Source: Clostridia bacterium
GTDB lineage: Bacteria > Bacillota_A > Clostridia > Oscillospirales > Acutalibacteraceae
Direction: 5' to 3'
Assembly: GCA_017445685.1 (NCBI GenBank)
Contig: JAFSTS010000156.1
Coordinates: 1 to 8,004 of the forward strand
Length of the DNA: 8,004 bases
Within the stretch, counting starts at the first letter, position 1; every line of letters begins with the position of its first letter. This document shows positions 1-7,810 of this stretch, one piece after another. The notes under the pieces are model-generated. The model was given only the letters and a program-made list of their open reading frames with translations. It did not search any database and had not been told where the DNA came from. The position numbers and the translations under genes are program-made.

Positions 1-1
1 G

Positions 2-1312
2 GATAAAACAGTTTTCGTTGAGAGCGAAAGCACGGCGTTTCGTCTTCTTACTAAAAAATGGCACGACAACGACAGTCTTTCTTCATCTCTGCGCGAGGTG
101 TTTAATGACAGGGAAGAATATAAGTCGAAGATCGAATGTCTTGAAAAGATGAAAGATGTAAGCGACAAGAGGATAGAATCCCGTGAAACTGCTCAGAAGC
201 TGTTCGGTAAAGTGATGTACGAATCGCCCTCAAGGGTGGAAACATTTCATAAATGTCATTTTCAGTATTTCTGCCGCTACGGCATAAAGGCAAATAAGCT
301 TGAAAAATCGACTATAGACCCCCGTCAAAGGGGAAATGTAATTCACTATTGCCTTGAAAAGCTTATACAAAATCACGGCATGGGAAAACTTTGCGCGATG
401 CAGGAGAGCGAAATTCTTGAAAGCGTCAGGGAAGTGCTCAACGATTACGCAGATGAATTTATGGGAGGAATGGAAACCAAATCCGAAAGATTCAGACACC
501 TTTATTTTTCTTTTGAACGGACTGTCATGCAGCTTGTGCGAAGGCTCATCGACGAATTTTCCGTCTGTAAATTTGTGCCTGTTGATTTTGAGCTTTCCAT
601 AGACCGCGACGGAGCAGTCATACCTTACGAGCTTAAATGCCCGGACGGCACGATGATTTCTCTTCGCGGTAAAGTCGACAGAGTAGACAGCTTTGAAATG
701 AATGGTAAGAATTTTATTCGTGTTATCGACTACAAAACCGGCAGGAAAAATTTTGTCTTGTCCGATATTTTTTACGGGCTTAATATGCAGATGCTCGTCT
801 ACCTTTTCACCATCTGGGAAAACGGCGCCGAGCGTTACGGCGATGTATTGCCTGCCGGAGTACTTTATATGCCTTCAGGCGATGTGAGCGTTGTTGTCGA
901 AAGAGGCGAAACAGACGATGAAATCAGACAAAAGCAAAATAAAAAAGCAAAAATGAAAGGCGTAGTGCTTAAAAATTCGCAGATCATTGAAGCGATGGGC
1001 GAAAAATTCATCAGCGCAAAAATCAGCTCAAAAACAGGTGAGCCGTCAGGCGATGTGCTGTCGCTCGGTCAGCTTAAATCCTTGAAAAAAGTAATTGACG
1101 AGCGCCTTGTCAACATGGCGATGGAGCTTCACGACGGAAACATCGAGGCTCTGCCGATCGAGGGAGACGAATATAAAAGCATTTGCGAGCACTGCGACTA
1201 TCGCGATGTGTGCCTGATAGAAGAATATGATAAGCGAAAGCCTGTTTTGAAGGAAAGCTTTTCCGACATAGCCGCGGTTTTGAAGGATGAGGAGGGGGAC
1301 GAAAATGGCTGA
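2..1312 (+). CDS. addB: AddB, ATP-dependent helicase/nuclease subunit B (C-terminal part, 5' truncated)
   Basis: The frame is open from base 2, so the true start lies outside the window. A GTG at 98 is internal and not a start. The 436 codons seen are the C-terminal part of a protein usually about 1,150 residues long. Fragment numbering takes base 2 as residue 1. A RecB-family nuclease core is visible: GNVIH with His115, GKVDRVD with Asp226, VIDYKTG with Asp243 and Lys245, and Gln263-x3-Tyr267. Four cysteines match the known AddB [4Fe-4S] ligands: Cys85 before the nuclease (SRVETFHKC) and Cys395-x2-Cys398-x5-Cys404 after it. In the family, AddB cuts one strand while AddA unwinds and cuts the other during double-strand-break resection in the cytoplasm. 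AddB also has an inactive helicase-like N-terminus that reads Chi; that part is not seen here. Its stop overlaps addA by 8 bases. All key residues seen are present. Confidence 0.96.
   Translation, partial: DKTVFVESESTAFRLLTKKWHDNDSLSSSLREVFNDREEYKSKIECLEKMKDVSDKRIESRETAQKLFGKVMYESPSRVETFHKCHFQYFCRYGIKANKLEKSTIDPRQRGNVIHYCLEKLIQNHGMGKLCAMQESEILESVREVLNDYADEFMGGMETKSERFRHLYFSFERTVMQLVRRLIDEFSVCKFVPVDFELSIDRDGAVIPYELKCPDGTMISLRGKVDRVDSFEMNGKNFIRVIDYKTGRKNFVLSDIFYGLNMQMLVYLFTIWENGAERYGDVLPAGVLYMPSGDVSVVVERGETDDEIRQKQNKKAKMKGVVLKNSQIIEAMGEKFISAKISSKTGEPSGDVLSLGQLKSLKKVIDERLVNMAMELHDGNIEALPIEGDEYKSICEHCDYRDVCLIEEYDKRKPVLKESFSDIAAVLKDEEGDENG
1290..1298 (+). promoter_or_regulatory. Ribosome binding site of addA
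   Basis: AGGAGGGGG lies inside the last codons of addB. Its AGGAGG core ends 9 bases before the ATG at 1305. This decides the addA start: the in-frame ATG at 1287 sits upstream of this purine run and would add six residues (MRRGTK) with no ribosome site at a proper distance. The arrangement, with an 8-base gene overlap, suggests translational coupling of addB and addA. Confidence 0.8.
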
Positions 1313-4300
1313 AATAAAATGGACTGAACACCAGCAAAAAGCAATAGTCTCAAAAGACGGCTCTGTACTCGTCTCTGCGGCGGCAGGCTCGGGAAAAACC
1401 GCCGTTCTTGTCGAAAGAGTTATCCGTATCCTCACAGACGAAGAAAACCCCTGCGGCGCAGACGAAATACTTATCGTAACCTTCACAAAGGCGGCTGCGT
1501 CTCAGATGAAGGAAAAGATTTTGAAAAGGCTCTCGTCGCTTATCAGAGAAAACCCGTCAAATCCGTTTCTTCAAAAGCAGAAGATGCTTTTGTCGGGCGC
1601 GAAGATCTGCACCATCGACAGCTTCTGCAACGACATTCTCAAATCAAACTATCATAAAGTTGAAATTCCGCGTTCAAGCAGGTTTATGGACGGCTCGGAA
1701 AAAAAGAGCATGATGTCCGATGTGTATGAGGATACCGTTGAAGAATACTATGAAAAAGACGAGCCGTTTTTCAGACAGCTTATAAGTCAGTACACTTCTT
1801 CGGGAAACGACAGGGAATTTAAAGAAAAAATGCTCATGCTCCATGAGTTTTCCCAGGCATATCCTTTCCCTGACGAGTGGATTCAAAACATTGCCGGGGA
1901 ATTTCGCTCAAGCGCCGAAAAGATGCTCTCTGTCGTTATCACGGAGATAAAGGACCTTTTTGCATATTATTTCAGTGTTTCTAATTCACTTTTTAATATT
2001 CTCGAAACAGACAGTACGGCTATGGACTCCTATGGATACGCCATAAAAAATGACGCTGATTTTTTTAACGAAGCTTATCTAAAAGCAATCAGGTGCGACA
2101 GTGTAGAGGAATATGACGAGCTGCTGGAATTTGTGCTTGAGCATACTTTTCCCAAGATCGGCACAAAGCCGAGAGGGTACACAAACTGGCAGATCGAAAC
2201 TGTCCGCGCGGTAAGGCAGGAATATGCGTCATCTCAGGGACAGGAAAAAATCAGATCGCTTTTTTGCTCTTCAAGCTGCGAAAATGAGGAGGATATCAAA
2301 GCGACGTATCCTTTCATGAAAGCGGCGTCGGAATTTCTGAAATGCTTCTGCGAAAATTTCAAGGCGCGGAAAAATGAAAACAACTGCATTGACTTTTCAG
2401 ATGTTCTTCATGCGGCAATAAGTATTCTGAATTATAAAGATGCGCAGGGCAAGCTCTGCCGTACCGATGTTGCAAAGCAGTATGCCGAAAAATTTAAGTT
2501 CATTCTCGTCGACGAATATCAGGATACGAACTATGCCCAGGATCTTCTTTTTGAAGCCGTGTCGAGAAATAACGAAAATCTTTTCTTCGTCGGAGATGTT
2601 AAGCAGAGCATTTACGGCTTCAGGCAGGCTATACCTCAGCTTTTTATCGACAAGAGGATAAAATATAATGACACCGTTGAAGAAGGCTATCCTGCAAACA
2701 TTTACCTCGGCAGGAATTTCCGAAGCCGGAAAGGTATAACCGATTGGGTAAACCTTGTGTTTTCGGAAATAATGACTGCCGATACCTGCGGAATTGATTA
2801 TCAGAGCAGGGAAATGCTTGTTTGCGGGGCAGACTATCCGAAAAAAGATTCCAACGATGTAGAAATTGATATTTACGGACTTGAAAAAACGAAGGATACC
2901 TCCGCCGTGGAAGAAGAGGCGGCTGCCGTTGCATACCGTGTCGAGCAGCTTCTTTCGTCAGGTGAAATGATCACGGATTCTCACGGACAAAGGGAAATAC
3001 AAAAAGGAGACATCTGTATTCTTCTTCGAGCCGTCAACCAAAAGGGCGGAATTTACGCAAGGGCGCTTGAAGAAAGAGGAATAAGCTGCAGCTTCGATTC
3101 AAACGAAAGCCTCTTTGAGACGGCTGAGATCAGGACGGTTTTGTCATTTTTGAAAGTCATCGACAACCCGCTTGACGATATCGCAATGGTATCTGTCATG
3201 ATGAGCCCGATATTTGCTTTTTCAGCCGATGAAATTTCAAACATTCGTCTTGAAGGCGGCAGAAAAGAAAGCATATATACCTGCGTGAGCGTGTGCGCCG
3301 AAAAAGGAAATGAAAAATGCGGCAGGTTTCTTAAGGAAATAGCTTCCTACAGGCTTTATTCGTCCGTTATGAGCGTTGATGAGCTTATAAGCAGACTCGT
3401 TGAGGAGACAGGGTATGAAAGCATTGTCCTTTCCATGAGCGACGGTGAAGCAAGAAGGACTGATTTGTACCTTTTCAGAGATTATGCAAAAAGCCTGCTT
3501 GCCAATTCAATGCTTGGTCTGTCGGCATTTTTGAGACTGATTGAAAAGATTCGCAAAAACGGCTCGGATATTGCGCCTTCCCCAAGATCGCTTGCGGAGG
3601 GAAATGCGGTCAAAATCATGTCTATTCACAAGAGCAAGGGGCTTGAATTTCCTGTTTGTATAATCGCAGGATGTTCTTCAAAGCTAAACTTCATGGACTG
3701 TAATTCCTCGATGATAGTCGATGTAGACTACGGCGTAGGACTCATCGGCAGAGACAACGAAAAGGGAATAAAATATGAAACGATAAACCATCTTGCGCTC
3801 AAGAGTGTAAAAAGACGAAGCATTATCGAAGAAGAAATGCGCGTTTTGTATGTCGCTATGACAAGAGCTAAAGAAAAGCTTATCATGTTTGTTCGTTTTT
3901 CGGATCTTGAGCGCACATATAAAAAGAACATCCTGTCTTTTTCGCATGATAATTATTCGACTTATGAAGTTCTTCACGCTTCAAGCTATTCGGAATGGAT
4001 AATCACCTGCCTTTACAAGCAGACGGCAATTAAAGATATCAGGCAAACCGACGCCGAATTTGACGATGAAATGCTCTCCAAACTGTTTCCTGAGGATTTC
4101 GATGTTGACATTGTCAGGATCGTCGCTGTCGATCAGGCTCCGCAGGACGAGGAAAACGAAAAAAGACAGCCTGCATTGCCGCAGACGGTGGAGATGCTCA
4201 GAGAAAAGATGGACTATTCTTATCCCTACGCTCTGCTAAATGAAGTGCCGTCAAAGATGGGAGCTTCGGACTCAAAAGAAAAACTAAACCTTGAATTTTT

Positions 4301-4853
4301 CGCCTCTTCAAGACCTGCGTTTCTTGACAAACAGGGTTTGACTCCCGCTCAGAGAGGAACGGCAATGCACCTGTTTATGCAACATTGTGATTACCGTAGG
4401 GCAAAGGAGGACCTTGACAAAGAAATTGAAAAACTGAAAAACAAAAATTTCCTCAACGACCTTCAGGCGTCGTCGCTTGACCGTAAGAAGCTGCAAAAGT
4501 TTTTTGATTCATCTCTTGCAGACAGAATGTTTTCATCACCGGAGCTTTACCGCGAGAAAAAATTTCTTATACACATGACTCCGAAAGACCTCGGTGTTCC
4601 GGCGCCGAAGATTGCAGAAAACGAAAATATACTCGTCCAGGGAATGATCGACTGCGCTTTTGAAGAAAACGGCAAGATCGTCGTTGTCGATTATAAGACC
4701 GACAGAGTTTCTTCGCCGAAAGAGCTTCGCGAGAGATATGTTCATCAGCTTTCAATCTATAAAAAAGCGGTTGAAGAATGTTTCGGAAAAGAGGTCGAAA
4801 GCACGGTTATCTATTCGTTTTATCTGTCTGAAGAAATTTCAGTTTTTGATTGA
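1305..4853 (+). CDS. addA: AddA, ATP-dependent helicase/nuclease subunit A
   Basis: A complete 1,182-residue protein, close to the family's usual length of about 1,200. It is the motor subunit of AddAB, a 3'-5' superfamily 1A helicase with its own nuclease, acting at double-strand breaks before RecA loading. Motifs seen, in order: Q motif WTEHQQKAI; Walker A AGSGKT (Lys31); motif Ia VTFTKAAASQMK; Walker B DEYQD (403-407); motif III GDVKQSIYGFR (from 430); motif IV LGRNFRS; motif V IHKSKGLEFP (His775); motif VI RVLYVAMTRAKE (Arg846, Arg854). The C-terminal RecB-type nuclease has RGTAMH (His1022), GMIDCAF (Asp1116), DYKTDR (Asp1129, Lys1131) and Gln1148-x3-Tyr1152, so both helicase and nuclease look active. 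It follows addB with an 8-base overlap, the usual Firmicutes order, and is probably co-transcribed from a promoter outside the window. No frameshift or missing motif is seen. Confidence 0.97.
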   Translation: MAEIKWTEHQQKAIVSKDGSVLVSAAAGSGKTAVLVERVIRILTDEENPCGADEILIVTFTKAAASQMKEKILKRLSSLIRENPSNPFLQKQKMLLSGAKICTIDSFCNDILKSNYHKVEIPRSSRFMDGSEKKSMMSDVYEDTVEEYYEKDEPFFRQLISQYTSSGNDREFKEKMLMLHEFSQAYPFPDEWIQNIAGEFRSSAEKMLSVVITEIKDLFAYYFSVSNSLFNILETDSTAMDSYGYAIKNDADFFNEAYLKAIRCDSVEEYDELLEFVLEHTFPKIGTKPRGYTNWQIETVRAVRQEYASSQGQEKIRSLFCSSSCENEEDIKATYPFMKAASEFLKCFCENFKARKNENNCIDFSDVLHAAISILNYKDAQGKLCRTDVAKQYAEKFKFILVDEYQDTNYAQDLLFEAVSRNNENLFFVGDVKQSIYGFRQAIPQLFIDKRIKYNDTVEEGYPANIYLGRNFRSRKGITDWVNLVFSEIMTADTCGIDYQSREMLVCGADYPKKDSNDVEIDIYGLEKTKDTSAVEEEAAAVAYRVEQLLSSGEMITDSHGQREIQKGDICILLRAVNQKGGIYARALEERGISCSFDSNESLFETAEIRTVLSFLKVIDNPLDDIAMVSVMMSPIFAFSADEISNIRLEGGRKESIYTCVSVCAEKGNEKCGRFLKEIASYRLYSSVMSVDELISRLVEETGYESIVLSMSDGEARRTDLYLFRDYAKSLLANSMLGLSAFLRLIEKIRKNGSDIAPSPRSLAEGNAVKIMSIHKSKGLEFPVCIIAGCSSKLNFMDCNSSMIVDVDYGVGLIGRDNEKGIKYETINHLALKSVKRRSIIEEEMRVLYVAMTRAKEKLIMFVRFSDLERTYKKNILSFSHDNYSTYEVLHASSYSEWIITCLYKQTAIKDIRQTDAEFDDEMLSKLFPEDFDVDIVRIVAVDQAPQDEENEKRQPALPQTVEMLREKMDYSYPYALLNEVPSKMGASDSKEKLNLEFFASSRPAFLDKQGLTPAQRGTAMHLFMQHCDYRRAKEDLDKEIEKLKNKNFLNDLQASSLDRKKLQKFFDSSLADRMFSSPELYREKKFLIHMTPKDLGVPAPKIAENENILVQGMIDCAFEENGKIVVVDYKTDRVSSPKELRERYVHQLSIYKKAVEECFGKEVESTVIYSFYLSEEISVFD

Positions 4854-4878
4854 TTTTATCTCAGCTTTGTGAGATAAT
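4850..4878 (+). promoter_or_regulatory. Putative sigma-A promoter of the dockerin peptidase gene
   Basis: TTGATT at 4850-4855 resembles a -35 box (TTGA conserved). After a 17-base spacer comes GATAAT at 4873-4878, a -10 box with one mismatch, preceded by TG-N at 4870-4872, an extended -10. Transcription would start near 4885, leaving a leader of about 30 bases. The -35 overlaps the addA stop codon. TATATA at 4892-4897 is a weaker alternative -10. The call rests on motif matching only. Confidence 0.5.
4856..4877. repeat. Inverted repeat within the peptidase promoter
   Basis: TTATCTCA (4856-4863) and TGAGATAA (4870-4877) are perfect reverse complements separated by the 6 bases GCTTTG. The right arm covers the TG-N element and most of the proposed -10 box, and the left arm starts just after the -35, so the symmetry fills the spacer. 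That fits a repressor operator. It could also act as a weak hairpin after addA, but no T-run follows on either strand, so a canonical terminator is unlikely. The symmetry is seen directly; the operator role is inferred. Confidence 0.55.
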
Positions 4879-4913
4879 TAGATAAAGAGACTATATAAAA
4901 GGCGGTGGACGCG

Positions 4914-7745
4914 ATGAAAAAACTGACAGGAATAATTATTTGTCTTTTACTTGTCTTTGAAAATATTTCTGCCCTTGCGCAGGGGGAACGGATTTCCGAA
5001 AAGCTTTATACCCTTGCTTTCGGTGAAGCTTCTCCGTCCGGCTACAGCGACTATAAATGGCTTGACGAAGAAGGAAACGAGGTTTCGTTCGAAAAAGCAG
5101 CTCAAACTCAGAAAAAGACCTTTTCAAAAAGATCGGTTTTGCCGTCAAGCTATAACAGCGCCGACTACGGCTTGGTGACAGGTGTGAAAGACCAGGGCAT
5201 AAGCGGCAACTGCTGGGCGTTTTCCTTCATGTCCGCCTCGGAAAGCTATCTTCTTACAAAATCCGAAAATCTTATTGAAGACTACGATAAATTTGATTTT
5301 TCCGAAGCGCATCATGTCTGGTTTACCCATGAGAGCCTTGTCAACGACGAAAACGACTCCACCTCCGGCGACGGCGTGAGCGTATCCTCTCCCTACCAAA
5401 ACGGCGGCAACTGGCTTCGTTCAACATTTTCTCTTGCAAGAGGAAGCGGCTATGCTTACGAAAAAGATTATCCGTTTTATACAAACGACCTTTCTTCAAT
5501 GGGAAACTATGACGAATCCGCAAGATATGAAAGCAATTACAGGCTTGCCGATTCCTACACAATACCCTCGTCCGACATTCAGTCGATCAAGGAAAAAATA
5601 ATGGCAAACGGCTCTGTTACGGCGGCTTTTTATCTTTCAAGCAGTTACCTTACGAGAATTTCGGGAAACACCTGCTACTATTGTCCGGACGAAAATGCCA
5701 CAAATCATCAGATAGCTATTGTCGGCTGGGACGACAATTATTCTGCTTCGAACTTCACCAAGAACGAAAGCCCCTCCTCTGACGGCGCATGGATAGTTAA
5801 AAACAGCTACGGCGCTTCATGGGGAAACGACGGCTTTTTTTACCTTTCGTACTGTGACAGATCGCTTGATAATTTCAACGCCGTTGAAGTTGACGATGCT
5901 CAGAAATATGAATGCGTTTATCAGTACGACGGATACGGCTACAGTACGGGAATGTCAGCAACCACTTCCGACGGCTCTCCCATTAAAACCGTTTCTTTTG
6001 CAAATGTCTTTACTGCAAAGCAAAAGGAAAATCTTCACAGCGTAGCGTTTTATACGCTTAATCCAACCGTGGAATATACAATCGAAATCTACACTTCACT
6101 TTCCGAAAATTATCAAACTCCTGTCTCAAACGGCAAATGCGTTCTTACTCAGAGCGGAAAGCTCGACTACAGCGGATATTTTACTGTTGAGCTTGACGAA
6201 GCGGTCAGTCTTGAACAAGGTGAATTGTTCTCCGTTGTTATTACTCTGACCGCTGATGAAGGCGCGCTGATTCCGGTTGAAGGCCAGTCGGGACAGAGTG
6301 ACGGCTCATTTGTCAGATACTACAGCTCTTCGCTTAATCAGAGCTATTATAAATTCGGAACATACACCTCCTGGCAGGATTCCTCGTCAAAGGGTATAAA
6401 CAATGTTTGTCTCAAGGCTTTTGCCGCCACACCGGATACATACGAGATCGCAAGCGTCGGCGAGCTTTTGGAGTTTGCAGATCAGGTAAACAGCGGAACA
6501 TCTTTCAGCGGAAAAACAGTTCGCCTTACTTCTGATTTGGATATGTCCGGAGTCTCTTTTATTCCGATAGGAACAGAAGAAAACCAGTTTGACGGTGTTT
6601 TCGACGGCAACGGAAAAGTGATAAAAAATCTTTCCGTTTCAGCTTCCGACAACGCAGGCTTCTTCGGAGTGACGGGTGAAAACAGCACCGTAAAGCTTCT
6701 CGGACTTGAAAATGTCACCGTCAGCGCAAACAAAAATGTCGGATCTCTTATCGGAAAAGCAAACGGCAAAAAAATCTACAATTGCTATGCTTACGGCAGC
6801 GTTTCCGGTGTAGAGAATGTTGGCGGACTTGTCGGGTACAATGGCTGCGAGTCGACTGACAACAGTTTTGCGTTAGTCGATGTTCAGGCTCAGACGATGT
6901 ACGGCTCGTTTACAGGATATAACGAATCGCTCAATACAAACTGTTTTACTACAGATGTTTTGCAGCCTTCCGGCAATATGCTTGAGGACGGCTCTCTGCA
7001 GATCGCGTCGGCTGACGAATTTGCAAACGGATTTGTCGCCTACAGCCTTGAGAGCGCGAGCATCGTCTGGACAAAAGGCGAGATCCATCCTGAGTTTTCA
7101 ACCGATGAAAACGACGCGGTACATAAGGCGTCGATTTATGTAGTGAGCCTTAACGATTTTTCGTATATTTATCTGACTCGTTATGAGGATGTTCTTTCAC
7201 TTTTTGAAAAACAGTATCCCGGCTGTGAATGCAATATTTATACAAATTATGCCTGCACGACGCCGTTTACAGATTCTGTGACATTTGACCGTATGCTCTT
7301 TGCAAAGGTCGAGGAAATAAAGCTTGCGCTTAATTCTGAAAGCCCGTATCGGATCGAAGATAGTATTCTTTTCGGAGTTGAGCAGGGAGCTTTTGTCATA
7401 GATATTATCAGACAGTTTAAGAACACAAACGTCTCCATTCTCAGCAGCGACGAACAGGAGGTTTACAATTTTGACAATGCTGCAACGGGATACTATGTGT
7501 GTCTCAAGAACAGCTCAGGCGATATCGTCGACATTGTCAGAATAGTGATTTTGGGCGATATAAACTCAGACGGCTTTGTTGATTCATTTGATTTGTCGGA
7601 GCTTTGTTCGATAGTCAATTTTGAAACAGAGCTTGAAGAAAACAGTGTTTTTGAAAAAGCTGCGGATCTTAACGGCGACGGATTCATCGACGCATTCGAT
7701 CTTGCGATAATGACAGCCGTTGTGAATTTTGAAATTGAAATTTAG
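4914..7745 (+). CDS. Secreted C1 (papain-like) cysteine peptidase with lectin-like, GLUG and C-terminal dockerin modules
   Basis: A 943-residue exported protein. ATG 4914 is preferred over GTG 4905 because a purine-rich AAAGG lies 11-12 bases upstream and the product then begins with a clean signal peptide: MKK, a hydrophobic core LTGIIICLLLVF, then ALA before Gln23. Residues 23-76 look like a propeptide. The C1 peptidase (about 77-325) has oxyanion Gln94, nucleophile Cys100 in GNCWAFS, His265 in NHQIAIVGWDD and Asn297 in WIVKNSYG; Q-x5-C is the papain spacing, so it should be active. Residues about 332-505 resemble the lectin-like domain that commonly follows such peptidases. Residues 510-680 hold GLUG-type repeats (AGFFG, VGSLIG, VGGLVG, YGSFTG). 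About 770-799 resembles the end of an InlB B-repeat, about 805-881 is a pre-dockerin beta module, and 882-940 is a type-I dockerin. It likely acts outside the cell on a cohesin scaffold; the substrate is unknown. Confidence 0.93.
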   Translation: MKKLTGIIICLLLVFENISALAQGERISEKLYTLAFGEASPSGYSDYKWLDEEGNEVSFEKAAQTQKKTFSKRSVLPSSYNSADYGLVTGVKDQGISGNCWAFSFMSASESYLLTKSENLIEDYDKFDFSEAHHVWFTHESLVNDENDSTSGDGVSVSSPYQNGGNWLRSTFSLARGSGYAYEKDYPFYTNDLSSMGNYDESARYESNYRLADSYTIPSSDIQSIKEKIMANGSVTAAFYLSSSYLTRISGNTCYYCPDENATNHQIAIVGWDDNYSASNFTKNESPSSDGAWIVKNSYGASWGNDGFFYLSYCDRSLDNFNAVEVDDAQKYECVYQYDGYGYSTGMSATTSDGSPIKTVSFANVFTAKQKENLHSVAFYTLNPTVEYTIEIYTSLSENYQTPVSNGKCVLTQSGKLDYSGYFTVELDEAVSLEQGELFSVVITLTADEGALIPVEGQSGQSDGSFVRYYSSSLNQSYYKFGTYTSWQDSSSKGINNVCLKAFAATPDTYEIASVGELLEFADQVNSGTSFSGKTVRLTSDLDMSGVSFIPIGTEENQFDGVFDGNGKVIKNLSVSASDNAGFFGVTGENSTVKLLGLENVTVSANKNVGSLIGKANGKKIYNCYAYGSVSGVENVGGLVGYNGCESTDNSFALVDVQAQTMYGSFTGYNESLNTNCFTTDVLQPSGNMLEDGSLQIASADEFANGFVAYSLESASIVWTKGEIHPEFSTDENDAVHKASIYVVSLNDFSYIYLTRYEDVLSLFEKQYPGCECNIYTNYACTTPFTDSVTFDRMLFAKVEEIKLALNSESPYRIEDSILFGVEQGAFVIDIIRQFKNTNVSILSSDEQEVYNFDNAATGYYVCLKNSSGDIVDIVRIVILGDINSDGFVDSFDLSELCSIVNFETELEENSVFEKAADLNGDGFIDAFDLAIMTAVVNFEIEI
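7554..7736 (+). other. Type-I dockerin domain (two calcium-binding loops)
   Basis: Two copies of the dockerin calcium loop close the peptidase. Loop 1 is DINSDGFVDSFDL (ligand positions Asp882, Asn884, Asp886, Asp890, Asp893). Loop 2 is DLNGDGFIDAFDL (Asp918, Asn920, Asp922, Asp926, Asp929). They are 36 residues apart and each is followed by a helix with a similar end (SIVNF, AVVNF). Loop positions 10-11, which help set cohesin specificity in known dockerins, read Ser-Phe and Ala-Phe. All calcium ligands are present, so folding and cohesin binding are expected. The cohesin partner is not in this window. Confidence 0.92.
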
Positions 7746-7778
7746 CTTTTGAACAAGCTGCTTTTTCAGATTGTTTTT
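7744..7778 (+). terminator. Probable intrinsic terminator after the peptidase gene
   Basis: Two overlapping hairpins are possible just after the stop. One pairs AGCTT (7744-7748) with AAGCT (7755-7759) and is followed by TTTTT at 7762-7766. The other pairs AACAA and CTG (7752-7760) with CAG and TTGTT (7767-7775), with one G/A mismatch and a six-base loop, and runs into a T-tract ending at 7778. Both stems are weak in GC, so termination may be partial. Position fits: a strong new promoter starts four bases later. Confidence 0.5.
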
Positions 7779-7781
7779 CAC

Positions 7782-7810
7782 TTGACATGAGAAGACAATA
7801 ATTATATAAT
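7782..7810 (+). promoter_or_regulatory. Consensus sigma-A promoter of the licD-family gene
   Basis: TTGACA at 7782-7787 and TATAAT at 7805-7810 are both perfect consensus hexamers, with an ideal 17-base spacer. Transcription should start near 7817, giving a leader of about 42 bases before the ATG at 7859. A bulged inverted repeat (CCG-T-AAAA / TTTT-A-T-CGG, 7813-7838) spans the expected start site. The promoter lies directly after the terminator of the upstream gene, so the downstream gene is probably its own transcription unit. Confidence 0.88.

Noticed and set aside
98..100. GTG as a possible start of the first gene
   Set aside because: The frame stays open back to base 2 and the product is the middle of AddB; there is no ribosome site before the GTG. 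The gene is truncated by the window edge.
1046..1486. 146-codon open frame on the - strand over the addB-addA junction
   Set aside because: It lies opposite two well-supported conserved genes and shows no recognisable motif. It is a shadow frame, as are the other - strand frames in the window.
4403..4410. AAAGGAGG, a strong Shine-Dalgarno-like site inside addA
   Set aside because: No start codon stands at a proper distance (only a TTG 3 bases later), and the bases simply encode conserved-frame residues Ala-Lys-Glu-Asp of AddA.
4856..4877. Hairpin after addA as an intrinsic terminator
   Set aside because: The stem is AT-rich and no T-run follows on the + strand (AATTAGATAAAG follows) or the - strand. 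An operator-like role fits the promoter overlap better.
4905..4907. GTG as the start of the peptidase gene
   Set aside because: It would add only MDA before the signal peptide, and the AAAGG sequence would end about 2 bases upstream, too close for ribosome binding. ATG 4914 gives a normal MKK signal peptide.
6640..6910. DNA tandem repeat or CRISPR-like structure in the GLUG region
   Set aside because: The periodicity is at protein level only (glycine-rich motifs 27-31 residues apart); the nucleotide sequence is not repeated and there are no spacers.
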